DNA of 64,000 nt from Paenalcaligenes hominis (GCF_011927625.1 NZ_JAATIZ010000002.1:434001-498000); one strand, 5' to 3'; counted from the stretch's first letter, positions 55,151 through 64,000 are shown. Translations and numbers: made by a program. Notes: generated by a model from the sequence alone, not told the origin.

Positions 55151-55184
55151 AACCCTCCTTGGTGCAAGCCCAGGAGGGTTTTTT
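55151..55184 (+). terminator. Terminator between binding protein and fused permease
   Basis: AACCCTCCT and AGGAGGGTT form a 9-bp stem with a 12-base loop, followed by TTTT. Likely a partial terminator that allows read-through to the permease. Confidence 0.85.
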
Positions 55185-55195
55185 AGAGCCTGACT

Positions 55196-57109
55196 ATGAC
55201 CACTTCTGCCCTCTCTCATCGCTTAAACCAAATTGAAAAGCCTTTTCTTTTTTTTGGTTTACTTTTGATGATCCTTATCATCAATTACCAGACCCTATTT
55301 CGCTATTCGCTTTCCTCTTTAACCCAACTAGCTTCTGATCCCAGTCATCGTGTCTGGTTGAGCCACCTCATACAACCCGAAACGCTATTGAACGCGTTAC
55401 GAGCTAAAGTTGGTTGGGCTACGTGGACGGAGGAGCTAGCACGTTATATTTTTATTTGGATTTCTTATCTGGCTATACCCTTAGCTATTTTATCGAACAG
55501 CTCTATTCGAGTGGATCTCATTCACAATGCGCTCAGCCTAAAGCAGCGCAACATTGTCTGGGTCGCTATTCACTTATTAAGCCTCTTTTTAACTGCGGTG
55601 TTTCTAAAAATGGGGAGTGCTCACATTGCCATGCAATTGCAGTTCCCTCAGACCACACCCTCGTTAAAAATTAGCTATGCCATCCCTTATTTCATTTTGC
55701 CCTTGGCGTTTGGCTTAATGTGTATTCGCTCTTTACAGTGTTTGTTTGCGCTTAGAACACAACTTAGTTGGCGCGATTATGGGCTAGGTGCTGTGTTTGC
55801 CCTGTTGTTGCTTGCCCCGGCGTTTCTAACGCAGACCAGCTCGGCGGCCAGCATGCTGTTTGGGTATTTTTTTGTATTTATTCTTGTTGGGGTGCCTATT
55901 GCGTTTGCTTTAGGCTTAGCCAGTGTGCTGACTATTTTAAGCACCGGCGCGCTGCCCTTGGATTACACCGCCCAAATTGCTTTTGTGTCGATTGACTCTT
56001 TTCCCATTATGGCCATTCCCTTCTTTATTGCGGCCGGAGTCTTTATGGGTGCAGGGGGGCTATCCGAGCGGTTATTGGGCGTGGCAGATAAGTTAGTGGG
56101 CTCACTGCCTGGGGGCTTAGCGTTGGCGAGTGTGATGACTTGTATGTTTTTCTCTGCCATTAGTGGCTCGGGCCCCGCCACGGTGGCCGCGATCGGCGCT
56201 ATCACGATTCCTGCGATGACCAAGCGCGGCTATAACACCTACTTTTCAGCTGCGCTTGTGGCGTGTGCAGGCGCGATTGGCGTCATTATTCCCCCCAGTA
56301 ATCCTTTTGTGGTGTATGGGGTTTCTGCGCAAGCGTCGATTGGCAAGTTATTTATTGCCGGTATCTTACCGGGGCTATTAATGGGCAGCGCCTTAATGTT
56401 GGCGGCGTACTTTATCTCTAAAAAGCAAGGATGGCGTGGTGAGCCAGGCGATCGTTCCCTACGCGCTATTTTGCGCGCTATTTATGATGCGAAGTGGGCT
56501 TTACTGGTTCCCGTCATTATCTTAGGTGGGATCTATGGAGGTATTATGACGCCTACTGAGTCCGCTGCCGTGGCGGCTCTGTACGGTTTAATCATCGGGA
56601 TGTTTGTTTATAAAGAACTGAGCTGGAGCAAGCTTTGGAGCGCGACCATCGAAGCAGCGGCCACCTCTTCCATTATTATCGTCCTCATGGCCATGGCCAC
56701 CATTTTTGGCAACATCATGACCATCGAGCAAATTCCAGAAACCGTGGCTCAGTACGTACTGTCGCTGACGGAAAGTAAAACCATTATTCTGCTGTTAATC
56801 ATTGCGCTATTGCTTGTGATTGGCGTTTTTATGGAGGCTTTAGCAGCCATTGTTATTATCACGCCCGTCTTGCTGCCACTTGCTACCAGCATTGGTATTA
56901 ATCCCATTCACTTTGGGGTGATTATGGTGGTGGGTTTGGCGATTGGATTTATTACACCGCCCGTAGGGGTCAATTTATTTGTCGCCAGTAGTATTGCGAA
57001 AGTAGGTATAGAAAAAATAGCTAAAGCGGCTTTTCCTTTTCTGTTGATGATGATTGCTGTGTTATTAGTCATTACCTTTGTTCCCAGCATTTCTCTCTTT
57101 TTACTTTGA
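55196..57109 (+). CDS. Fused TRAP permease (DctQ-DctM)
   Basis: 637 residues. Residues 1-200 are a DctQ domain (EELARYIFIWISYLAIPLAIL) and residues 210-637 a DctM domain (FFSAISGSGPATVAAIGAITIPAM, VIIPPSNPFVVYG, AIGFITPPVGVNLFVASS). Natural QM fusions are common in TRAP systems. It partners the preceding binding protein. Its stop overlaps the region where the GlcG-like gene begins. Confidence 0.9.
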   Translation: MTTSALSHRLNQIEKPFLFFGLLLMILIINYQTLFRYSLSSLTQLASDPSHRVWLSHLIQPETLLNALRAKVGWATWTEELARYIFIWISYLAIPLAILSNSSIRVDLIHNALSLKQRNIVWVAIHLLSLFLTAVFLKMGSAHIAMQLQFPQTTPSLKISYAIPYFILPLAFGLMCIRSLQCLFALRTQLSWRDYGLGAVFALLLLAPAFLTQTSSAASMLFGYFFVFILVGVPIAFALGLASVLTILSTGALPLDYTAQIAFVSIDSFPIMAIPFFIAAGVFMGAGGLSERLLGVADKLVGSLPGGLALASVMTCMFFSAISGSGPATVAAIGAITIPAMTKRGYNTYFSAALVACAGAIGVIIPPSNPFVVYGVSAQASIGKLFIAGILPGLLMGSALMLAAYFISKKQGWRGEPGDRSLRAILRAIYDAKWALLVPVIILGGIYGGIMTPTESAAVAALYGLIIGMFVYKELSWSKLWSATIEAAATSSIIIVLMAMATIFGNIMTIEQIPETVAQYVLSLTESKTIILLLIIALLLVIGVFMEALAAIVIITPVLLPLATSIGINPIHFGVIMVVGLAIGFITPPVGVNLFVASSIAKVGIEKIAKAAFPFLLMMIAVLLVITFVPSISLFLL

Positions 57110-57111
57110 TT

Positions 57112-57528
57112 ATGACCGTTTTATTGACTGATTCTCTTTCTCAAGCGCTGGGCGAATGGCTGGTACAGCAGGCCCGCGCCGATGGCTTAGCGCCAGTGTG
57201 TATTGCACTAAGCCATCCAGACGGGGTATTGCATTATTTCTTACGAATGGACGGAGCGCCTGTGCGTACCGTTGCCATTGCCCAAGCAAAAGCCTATAGT
57301 TCTGCGCGCTTTGGTACCAGTACGCTTGCTTTACAACAGCGTTTACACCGCGAGTCCTTATTGCTTAGTGATTTTATGGATCCTAACCTTTGCGCTTTGC
57401 CCGGTGGGGTTCCATTAGAACTGGGCTCAACTCTAATCGGGGCCGTCGGAATTAGCGGGCGCACCTTGGCCGAGGATCATGCCTTAGCCCTGCAAGCTAC
57501 TACCTTTCTGCAGCAATACACAAGTTAA
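57112..57528 (+). CDS. GlcG/HbpS-family protein
   Basis: 138 residues, heme-binding (DUF336) fold: AYSSARFGTSTLALQQRLH near residue 65, LCALPGGVPLEL and IGAVGISGRTLAEDHALALQA. These proteins bind small ligands or heme and often sit in catabolic operons. It starts two bases after the permease stop, so it is part of the TRAP operon; its job may be ligand sensing or a decarboxylase-like step. Function unknown. Confidence 0.8.
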   Translation: MTVLLTDSLSQALGEWLVQQARADGLAPVCIALSHPDGVLHYFLRMDGAPVRTVAIAQAKAYSSARFGTSTLALQQRLHRESLLLSDFMDPNLCALPGGVPLELGSTLIGAVGISGRTLAEDHALALQATTFLQQYTS

Positions 57529-57553
57529 AAAAAGCTCTTCCCTAGGGAAGAGC
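57527..57553 (-). terminator. Terminator for the YeiH gene
   Basis: GCTCTTCCC and GGGAAGAGC form a 9-bp stem with a TA loop; the T run is on the minus strand and touches the end of the GlcG-like gene. Confidence 0.8.
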
Positions 57554-57591
57554 GAATGAGAACCACCTAATTATTATTTTTGGAGAGCGTT

Positions 57592-58662
57592 TTACCAAGC
57601 ACCACTATAGAGCTGTACAGCTAAACTCGTTACCGCCACTGCTATCCACACCCCTAGGCCTAGGGCAACAGGACGCCAGCCAGTACGTGCCATTAAACGC
57701 ATATTGCTCGATAAACCAATCGCAGCAAGCGCCAGCACCATTAAAAACTGTGCCACGATTTGCAATACGCTAAGCACCTCGGCAGGCAAGACACCTGTAG
57801 AGCGCACCATAGAAGCCACCACAAACCACACAATAAACCAAGGGATAAGACGCTGAATGCTAAACCCACCGCCTTGTTGTTGCTGGCGTCGCACCTCTAA
57901 CACCACATAAAACAAACAAATAGGAATAATAAACGTCGCTCGGGTTAGTTTGACTACCGTGGCGTAATCGCCGGCTTCGGTGCTGTAACTGTAGGCAGCC
58001 GCTACAACGGAAGAGGTGTCATTGATTGCCGTGCCAGCCCATAAGCCAAAACCAATGTCTGACATATTTAAAGCATGCCCAAAGAAAGGGAACACCAGCA
58101 CAGCCACTACGTTAAAAAGAAAAATCGTTGAAATAGCAAAAGCGGTTTCATGCTCTTCGGGTTTAATAATGGGCGCCACCGCTGCAATAGCGGAGCCACC
58201 ACAAATTGCCGTTCCCGCCCCAATTAAGGTACGCAGTTTATCCGGTATGCCTAGCGCACGCCCTAATACAGCCGCCACAATAAACGCAGCCGCCATCGTG
58301 ATTAGGGTTACCCACAGTGATTCAAAACCTGTTTGCACCACCTGCGTAAAACTTAGACCAAACCCTAAGGCAATAATGGACCACTGCAACACTTTTTTGG
58401 AAGCAAAAGCTAAGCCAGGCTGAAACACAGGCAGCATGCCTAAACTGTTTCGGATCACTAAACCCAATACGATGGCAAATACCGGCCCGCCCACCGTTGG
58501 TAACCAACGCCCTAATACGGTGGCGACTACCGCTAAGCCTGCGGCTAGAGCAATGCCCTGCCAAATAGACGGTTTGCGTGGTATGTCGGTCTGTTTTGTC
58601 TGAGGTCGATCCGACTTGTGCTGTGGCTCTGCCGTCGAAACGTGTACAGTGGTTGCTCCCAT
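57592..58662 (-). CDS. YeiH-family putative sulfate exporter
   Basis: 356 residues with about ten membrane helices of the Cons_hypoth698/YeiH family: PVFAIVLGLVIRNSLG, GAGTAICGGSAIAAVAPIIKPEEHETAFAISTIFLFN and GLWAGTAINDTSSVVAAAYSYS. The family is annotated as putative sulfate exporters in some databases and its true substrate is unsettled. Position at the end of the sulfonate island supports sulfite or sulfate export. Confidence 0.8.
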   Translation of the reverse strand: MGATTVHVSTAEPQHKSDRPQTKQTDIPRKPSIWQGIALAAGLAVVATVLGRWLPTVGGPVFAIVLGLVIRNSLGMLPVFQPGLAFASKKVLQWSIIALGFGLSFTQVVQTGFESLWVTLITMAAAFIVAAVLGRALGIPDKLRTLIGAGTAICGGSAIAAVAPIIKPEEHETAFAISTIFLFNVVAVLVFPFFGHALNMSDIGFGLWAGTAINDTSSVVAAAYSYSTEAGDYATVVKLTRATFIIPICLFYVVLEVRRQQQQGGGFSIQRLIPWFIVWFVVASMVRSTGVLPAEVLSVLQIVAQFLMVLALAAIGLSSNMRLMARTGWRPVALGLGVWIAVAVTSLAVQLYSGAW

Positions 58663-58764
58663 AACTCATCCTAATAATTAATCGGCATAGGCTTATTCTA
58701 CGCCCAAAACAACAATAATCAAAATAAAATGTCTCGATTAATGAGAAATAAGCGTAAACCAGCA

Positions 58765-58804
58765 CAAAAAAACCACCACACCTCGGGGCAACGAGCTGTG
58801 ATGG
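58765..58804 (-). terminator. Terminator after mocA-like gene
   Basis: On the minus strand a 13-bp stem (one wobble, one mismatch) around CTCG...CGAG is followed by seven Ts. Confidence 0.82.
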
Positions 58805-58829
58805 TAAAAAAGCGTTAGTAATAAGGAAG

Positions 58830-59429
58830 TTAAGGCTGACGGCGATAGCGATGCTGCGGGTAATCAATGTCGGCACACACGCCTGGGTCTTCAACCTCTA
58901 TAACGCGGCTTTGGGCAGCGTATTTTTTAAAGAGAGGTTTGGGGCCGTCAGCATGATGAACCTGAGCTAGCTCATCGGCGAGTGCCGCCGGGAACAACAC
59001 AGGGTGACCGATTTGTTGTTGGTAGCTTGGTCGCACAATGCCGCCATAGGAGGCGTGCGCGGCTAATACGGCTTGATAAGTCGCTGGCTGAATAAAGGGC
59101 AAATCGCCTAGGGCCACCAACCAAAGTTGTTGGGGCTTTGTTTGCTGAATACCACACGCTAAGCTATGGCCCAGGCCTTGGTCAGCCTGAGGGCAGTACA
59201 CATAACGGGGTTGTAAGGCGTTCAGCTCGGCCTCAATGCGCACACAGGGTGTGCGGAGTACCACAACCAGCTCATCCACATGCGGACGTAAGGCCGCACA
59301 ACTGCTGTGCAACACACTGCCCCCATGCGCTAATGGGGTTAACAGTTTATTCTGTTGTCCGGTCGGATCAAAACGTGTGCCTTTTCCAGCCGCTAGCACT
59401 AAACCGGTACGTACTGGCTTTGTTCGCAC
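58830..59429 (-). CDS. MocA-like nucleotidyltransferase
   Basis: 199 residues, glycosyltransferase-like NTP-transferase fold. LVLAAGKGTRFDPTGQQNKLL near residue 10 binds the nucleotide, and GDLPFIQPATYQAVL and HPVLFPAAL are typical of enzymes that convert molybdopterin to its cytosine dinucleotide. Start is GTG 59429, overlapping xdhC by 31 bases. Last gene of the molybdo-hydroxylase-like operon; supports use of MCD cofactor. Confidence 0.85.
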   Translation of the reverse strand: MRTKPVRTGLVLAAGKGTRFDPTGQQNKLLTPLAHGGSVLHSSCAALRPHVDELVVVLRTPCVRIEAELNALQPRYVYCPQADQGLGHSLACGIQQTKPQQLWLVALGDLPFIQPATYQAVLAAHASYGGIVRPSYQQQIGHPVLFPAALADELAQVHHADGPKPLFKKYAAQSRVIEVEDPGVCADIDYPQHRYRRQP

Positions 59430-60442
59430 TCATCAACTCCATCGGCCTGATCTTTAGCCCCTTGCACCGTTAATTGGTTGGGTACTGGGACATTGTTTTT
59501 ATGCGCAATCACTTCGGCCATGATGCTCACGGCAATTTCCGCAGGCGTTTTGCTGCCTATGTAAATACCGATAGGCCCTTTTAAGTTGGCAAGGTCGTGT
59601 TCGGTTTGGTCGAGGTGTTCAATCATGCGAGCGCGACGCAAAGCGTGGTTTTTTCTAGAGCCAATCGCCCCCACATAAAAGGCCGGCGACGCCAAGGCCT
59701 CTAGCAAGGCCAAGTCATCTAATTTAGGATCATGGGTTAAGGCAATAATACATGAACGCGGATCGGGCCTAAATGTCATCACCTCGTCATCGGGCATACC
59801 TGTTACGAGGTGAACATTAGCCACCGACCAGCCCTGATGGTATTGACGACGTGGATCGCAGACCGTGACATCAAACCCGTTAAAAAGCGCCATGGTCGCT
59901 AGGTATTCACTTAACTGCCCTGCACCAATTAATAACATACGGTAACGCGGCCCAAAGCCCACATGGAGCCAATCTCCATCGCAGTACAGCGTCTCGGGCT
60001 GTACGCTGCGCTGCAAACGCACCGTGCCGGTTGCCAGGTGCAAAGAACGGATCATCAGCACACCCTCGTCTAATTGATGCAAAAGCTGACTGAGTTGATC
60101 GGCATTAGGATTGAATTCTAATAACAGTTCAATGGCCCCACCGCAAGGTAGTCCAAATCGATGCGCTTCCTCGGCACTGACCCCATAACGTAACCGCTGT
60201 GGGGATTGAGACGCTTGAGCCGCTAACGCACCGGTTTGACTAAATTGACGAATTAAATCGTCCTCTATACAGCCACCCGACACCGAGCCAACCACACGGC
60301 CGTCTTCACGAATAGCCATCATGGCCCCTACAGGGCGCGGCGACGAGCCCCATGTTTGCAAGACCGTTACTAATACTGCATGGTGTGACGCTTGACGCCA
60401 TGCGGTTAACTGCCTAAGTACTAAGAGATCAATGCTTTCCAT
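59399..60442 (-). CDS. XdhC/CoxI-family molybdenum-enzyme maturation factor
   Basis: 347 residues. N-terminal XdhC/CoxI domain (VTVLQTWGSSPRPVGAMMAI, GSVSGGCIEDDLI near residue 55) and C-terminal Rossmann domain (LLIGAGQLSEYLATMALFN). Such proteins protect and sulfurate the cofactor before insertion. Between the cytochrome fusion and mocA. Confidence 0.9.
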   Translation of the reverse strand: MESIDLLVLRQLTAWRQASHHAVLVTVLQTWGSSPRPVGAMMAIREDGRVVGSVSGGCIEDDLIRQFSQTGALAAQASQSPQRLRYGVSAEEAHRFGLPCGGAIELLLEFNPNADQLSQLLHQLDEGVLMIRSLHLATGTVRLQRSVQPETLYCDGDWLHVGFGPRYRMLLIGAGQLSEYLATMALFNGFDVTVCDPRRQYHQGWSVANVHLVTGMPDDEVMTFRPDPRSCIIALTHDPKLDDLALLEALASPAFYVGAIGSRKNHALRRARMIEHLDQTEHDLANLKGPIGIYIGSKTPAEIAVSIMAEVIAHKNNVPVPNQLTVQGAKDQADGVDECEQSQYVPV

Positions 60443-60455
60443 GCTGTGGTTGGGG

Positions 60456-63263
60456 TTAGAGGTGACCAGGTTGCTGGCGAATTTGTTGAACCCTGTCTAA
60501 GAGATTTGGCCAAGCAGGCGCTTCGGGAGCATAGTTTTTGCGTAAATACTGAACTAAATCCACCATTTGCTGATCGTTAAAGCTGTTTTTAAAGGCTGGC
60601 ATATTGCCTAAGCCAGGAGCGGATGGTCGCGTAATGCCGTGCATAATCACTTGAATTAAATTGTCGGGCTTATCACTGTGCACGTTGGTATTTAATGCCA
60701 GAGACGGTCGCGAGCCAAATAGCGCCGGCCCAGACTGGCTATCATGACACACGGCACAGGCCCCATCATAAAGGGTTTTGCCTGGCATCAACCAGACGTC
60801 CACCTCATGCGTTTGTGTGGCTTGCTCGACCTGAGCCACGCTAACACTGGAAGACGTGACTGTATCGGGGGCGGTTTGCTTTTGCCCATCTAAATTCATG
60901 AGGTAATGCGACATAGCTCGCACATCGTACTCGGGCAGTTCTGCTAGGCCAGCAATAATAGGGCCCATTGGACCAGCGGCTACACCGTGCTGAGTCGATT
61001 GCCCTGTGCGTAAGTATTGGTATAGCTCGGCTTCGGTCCACGCCACCGGTGCTTTAGATAAGGCATTTAAAGCAGGTGCCTCCCAACCATCGGCCTCGCC
61101 CCCAGCTAAAAAGTATTGGCCACGTTTTTCCCCACCTAGCGCATTACGTGGCGAGTGACATGCTGCACAGTGGCCACTGCTATTTACCAGATAGGCTCCT
61201 CGGTTCCATAGCTGTGATTGGTCTTCTTGGTACTGATAGGCTTGGCGCTCTTTGTGGAACAAGGTGTTCCAACCTGCTAAAGCGGGTCTAAAGCTAAATG
61301 GGAATGGAAGCTCGTTGGTCTTGTTGGGGGCGTGTACGGGCTCTTGCACCATTAAATACGCATACAAAGACTGTAGGTCTTCATCGCTTAGCTGAGCATA
61401 AGAGGTATACGGAAAAGCAGGGTACAAATGCGAGCCATCGCGGTGAATGCCGTCGCGCATCGCACGCTCAAAGGCTTTATAGGACCACGTCCCGATCCCA
61501 GTCTCTTTGTCAGGCGTGATGTTCGTAGTGTAAATGGTACCAAAAGGGGTATCCAGACCTAAGCCCCCGGCATTGGTTTTACCGTCTTCAGTGGTGTGAC
61601 ACACCATGCAATCGCCGGCTAAGGCCACTAAACGCCCGCGCTCGATGGCTTGACTGGAAAAAATGCTGGTATCTACTTGGTTAACAGGCGGAATAGCCGG
61701 CCGCCATGGTGCAGCCACTAAGACAGCCCCGGTCAGGGCAGTCATCATGCCACCAGCCCAGGCCCATCGTTTTTTTGCTTTGTTAAGGCGAGCTTGGCGT
61801 CCAGTTAACCGCTGGGTGGCTAGGGTTAAATCCAAAGGCGCATGATAGAGCCGCACTTGGGTGGCGTCTTTGACGGCATTGGCAATAGCCGCTGCGGCCG
61901 GTAGCTCGACCGTTTTGCTCCATGCTAACGACTGCCCCACCACTGGGCTTTGATTAAAGACTTGAATATGGGCTAGATCCGTTGCTGCGCTCGTAGCCTC
62001 TGTGGCCGAGGGTTCAGTAGGGGCAGATTTTGTGCCCGCCGCCCCTAACAACTGCTGCGTCCATTGTGAAATGCGGTGCTTTATGTGCGTTTGTGCAGAG
62101 TCAACGGGCGCGCTGTGCTGATCGGTATCAAAAGCGACCGTGACCTTATTCAAATTTAACTGTTGCTCGGTGGCATCGTATTTGAGCTCGACGGCCCATG
62201 CCGACCAGACCTCTTGAGCAGGCTGCTGCTCGTAATCAAAGGCTTTTACATACGCAAAGCCATAGCCGTGGTCTGGCTTTTGTGGCGTATAGACGTCCCC
62301 GGTGGCATTGACCCAACCGGCTTGCGTCGCGGCACGTTGAATGAGCTGTTTACCACGCTCATCACTCATTTGTGCTAGGCGGGCTTGTAGCGGATCTTGC
62401 CCTTGGGCGCGTTGGTGCTCATCAAACTCGGACTCTGCCGCAAAGCTTAATGCCGCGGCATAGTCGGCCTGCTGACCGGTTGGTGCTACCCACTCTATGT
62501 GCTGCGCTACGGCGGTGTTGACGTAATCAGTACGAACCTCGACCCCAGCAGGTTGAGGTGCGCTCCACCCTAATAACCGTGCCGCAATAGAAGTGCCTAA
62601 GCCGGGATGCACATTAGCGTGCCACCTGGTATCGGAGCTATCGTTTAATGCCAAGCGCATCACCTGCAACTGCGACTGGGCTTGTCTATAAACAGGCCTA
62701 TCTACCTCTAGGGCTAACAACGCTGCCTCGACAGCCACATCATAGGATTCGGTTAATGGGGTGGTGCTTTGGTAGAGATGAATGTGTTCTGGGCTTAAGC
62801 CCGTGACGACCGCAATTTCAGACTGCAATTGACGTGGATACGCGGTGCTTAGCCACAGGTGAAGCTGTTGATCCACGTAATGCGCCACCGCCCATGCCGC
62901 GGTATTGTCCACGCTGCTGTCCCAACTATAGGTATCCTGATAAGACCAAGTGGAAGCCGCAATGGTATGACCCCAGTCCACCTCTACCTTATCGCGTGCC
63001 TGATACGCGGCATGTTGTTGAACTGCCACCACCGCCAGAAAATGGTGGCGCTGAACGCATTTCACTACCCCTGGCACGTGTTGAGCGGCGGTCCAATCTA
63101 CGGATGGGGTGTGGCTGGTTTCGGTCGCGGTGACTGCGGTTAGCACGTCAGCCGCCGGATAAATGACGGCGCCATATAAAAAATGGGCTGAGGTGGGTAG
63201 TGACGGTGCGGCGGCTAATTGGTGGTTAGTAAAATGAAGTGTGGCTAAAGAACGTGGACTCAT
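60456..63263 (-). CDS. NicB-like molybdo-domain/tri-heme cytochrome c fusion, molybdo part degenerate
   Basis: 935 residues; shorter than NicB of nicotinate dehydrogenase (about 1190). Residues 1-480 align with the molybdopterin-binding domain of xanthine oxidase-type enzymes (VPGVVKCVQRHHFLAVVAV, GQDPLQARLAQMSDERGK, AAAAIANAVKDA), but the region of the catalytic Glu reads VVGQSLAW, with Gln near residue 442. A membrane helix at about 501-520 precedes three c-type heme sites: CMVCH (552), CAACH (699) and CAVCH (837). Predicted to pass electrons from the 2Fe-2S partner to the respiratory chain; hydroxylase activity is doubtful. Confidence 0.82.
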   Translation of the reverse strand: MSPRSLATLHFTNHQLAAAPSLPTSAHFLYGAVIYPAADVLTAVTATETSHTPSVDWTAAQHVPGVVKCVQRHHFLAVVAVQQHAAYQARDKVEVDWGHTIAASTWSYQDTYSWDSSVDNTAAWAVAHYVDQQLHLWLSTAYPRQLQSEIAVVTGLSPEHIHLYQSTTPLTESYDVAVEAALLALEVDRPVYRQAQSQLQVMRLALNDSSDTRWHANVHPGLGTSIAARLLGWSAPQPAGVEVRTDYVNTAVAQHIEWVAPTGQQADYAAALSFAAESEFDEHQRAQGQDPLQARLAQMSDERGKQLIQRAATQAGWVNATGDVYTPQKPDHGYGFAYVKAFDYEQQPAQEVWSAWAVELKYDATEQQLNLNKVTVAFDTDQHSAPVDSAQTHIKHRISQWTQQLLGAAGTKSAPTEPSATEATSAATDLAHIQVFNQSPVVGQSLAWSKTVELPAAAAIANAVKDATQVRLYHAPLDLTLATQRLTGRQARLNKAKKRWAWAGGMMTALTGAVLVAAPWRPAIPPVNQVDTSIFSSQAIERGRLVALAGDCMVCHTTEDGKTNAGGLGLDTPFGTIYTTNITPDKETGIGTWSYKAFERAMRDGIHRDGSHLYPAFPYTSYAQLSDEDLQSLYAYLMVQEPVHAPNKTNELPFPFSFRPALAGWNTLFHKERQAYQYQEDQSQLWNRGAYLVNSSGHCAACHSPRNALGGEKRGQYFLAGGEADGWEAPALNALSKAPVAWTEAELYQYLRTGQSTQHGVAAGPMGPIIAGLAELPEYDVRAMSHYLMNLDGQKQTAPDTVTSSSVSVAQVEQATQTHEVDVWLMPGKTLYDGACAVCHDSQSGPALFGSRPSLALNTNVHSDKPDNLIQVIMHGITRPSAPGLGNMPAFKNSFNDQQMVDLVQYLRKNYAPEAPAWPNLLDRVQQIRQQPGHL

Positions 63264-63272
63264 TGCTTTCTC

Positions 63273-63743
63273 CTAGACCGATTGGGCAGCAGCGCGAGCC
63301 GCGGCGAGAATTTCTATGTGAGTGCCACATCGACATAAATTATTGCGTAGCTCGTTACGAATTTCTGCCTCGGAGGGATGCGGATTGCGTAACAATAAGG
63401 CTTGAACCGTCATAATCATGCCATTGAGACAATAACCGCATTGCGCGGCTTGGTGATCAATAAAGGCTTGTTGGACAGGATTAGGCTGCCCGTTGTGGGC
63501 TAGCCCCTCGAGGGTGGTGATGCAGTAGTCTTTGACTGCCCCACACGTCGTCACACACGAACGCGCGGCGACACCATCGACCAATACCGTACAGGCGCCG
63601 CATTCGCCTAGGCCACACCCAAATTTTGCACTCGTCAAACCGAGGTCATTACGCAACACATACAGCAATGGCGTATCTGGGCTAACCGTGACGGTTTTTT
63701 CCTGACCATTTACACTGAGTTTTATGGAAATAAGACTAGACAT
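63273..63743 (-). CDS. 2Fe-2S subunit of a molybdenum hydroxylase (NicA-like)
   Basis: 156 residues. Plant-type 2Fe-2S domain (GCGLGECGACTVLVDG, RSCVTTC) and a second helical 2Fe-2S domain (QCGYCLNGMIM, LCRCGTH); all eight cysteines are intact. Start at 63743 (MSSLISIKLSVNG) is preferred over an upstream frame beginning 63770. First gene of the operon, nine bases before the fusion protein. Confidence 0.93.
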   Translation of the reverse strand: MSSLISIKLSVNGQEKTVTVSPDTPLLYVLRNDLGLTSAKFGCGLGECGACTVLVDGVAARSCVTTCGAVKDYCITTLEGLAHNGQPNPVQQAFIDHQAAQCGYCLNGMIMTVQALLLRNPHPSEAEIRNELRNNLCRCGTHIEILAAARAAAQSV

Positions 63744-63968
63744 CAACCCACCAATTAAAAGCCTACACACTCTATTAAACTAGAACCTACAATCATACCC
63801 TTTAAATATAAACAATCTAAAAAGAAAAAAATATCACTATCAGCTAGGGGTTTATACTTAAAAAATGTCTGCCTTATATCAATAAAAAAATATTTCATAT
63901 AACCTATATACAGCGCACACACTATTTAAAGCGTTTTAAAAAAGCGCTAAGCCAGTTAAGGAATTACC

Positions 63969-64000
63969 ATGTTTGATCGCGCGCCACGCTCAACACAACA
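63969..64000 (+). CDS. Start of an unidentified gene
   Basis: ATG at 63969 after an AAGGA ribosome site; only MFDRAPRSTQ is visible before the edge. The 225 bases between it and the minus-strand operon are AT-rich and hold no other gene. Not enough sequence to name it. Confidence 0.5.
   Translation, partial: MFDRAPRSTQ

Noticed and set aside
58677-58742. ATTAATCG/CGATTAAT inverted repeat upstream of yeiH
   Set aside because: Only 8-bp arms in AT-rich sequence with a 50-base gap; could easily be chance.

Overview
The window is a piece of a betaproteobacterial chromosome, most likely from the family Alcaligenaceae (Burkholderiales) and with a base composition close to 50% GC. The evidence is the gene order kdsD-kdsC-lptC-lptA-lptB-hpf-ptsN-hprK-rapZ, the hemA-prfA-prmC-grxD-ubiX operon, rsmI/yraN/gmhA/dolP synteny, and a C2-sulfonate (taurine) degradation cluster of the tauX-tauY/xsc/pta type. 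The genus cannot be fixed from the sequence alone.

Layout. Positions 1-2.6 kb hold a cytochrome bd operon (regulator-cydA-cydB, minus strand, cydB cut by the window edge) with a clear promoter and a perfect 18-bp palindromic operator. Positions 2.8-10.3 kb hold Kdo synthesis, LPS transport and the PTS-Ntr/HprK/RapZ block on the plus strand; the rpoN gene usually found between lptB and hpf is missing. Positions 10.3-20.3 kb are housekeeping genes: rsmI, yraN, gmhA, a BON lipoprotein, a TlpA-like thioredoxin, argB, a nucleotidase, a dienelactone hydrolase and the hemA operon. Positions 20.4-23.7 kb are a small accessory block beside tRNA-Phe: a serine recombinase, a 26-codon membrane peptide candidate, repeats, and a hipBA toxin-antitoxin pair whose promoter carries four operators spaced exactly 27 bp apart.

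Positions 23.7-37.9 kb carry chrA, purT, an AhpD-like protein, an unfamiliar exported beta-rich protein, ogt, a MOSC protein, an exported Ntn amide hydrolase preceded by a candidate structured RNA, and proline catabolism (putP, putA with three GTTGCAC sites upstream).

Positions 37.9-58.7 kb look like one organosulfonate island. A TRAP transporter with a Cache-domain periplasmic protein would import taurine. TauXY would deaminate it to sulfoacetaldehyde, Xsc (ThDP dependent) would give acetyl phosphate and sulfite, Pta would give acetyl-CoA, and TauE (and perhaps a YeiH-type carrier) would export the sulfur anion. TauR (MocR type) and an IclR protein are the likely regulators. Unexpected members are an orphan thiG and a CobS/CobT-like AAA+/VWA pair divergent from xsc. 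A second TRAP system with a fused QM permease and a GlcG-like protein follows.

Positions 58.8-63.7 kb hold a NicAB-like operon (2Fe-2S subunit, a molybdo-domain/tri-heme cytochrome fusion, xdhC, mocA). The molybdenum domain of the fusion appears degenerate, with Gln where the catalytic Glu is expected. A new plus-strand gene begins at the right edge.
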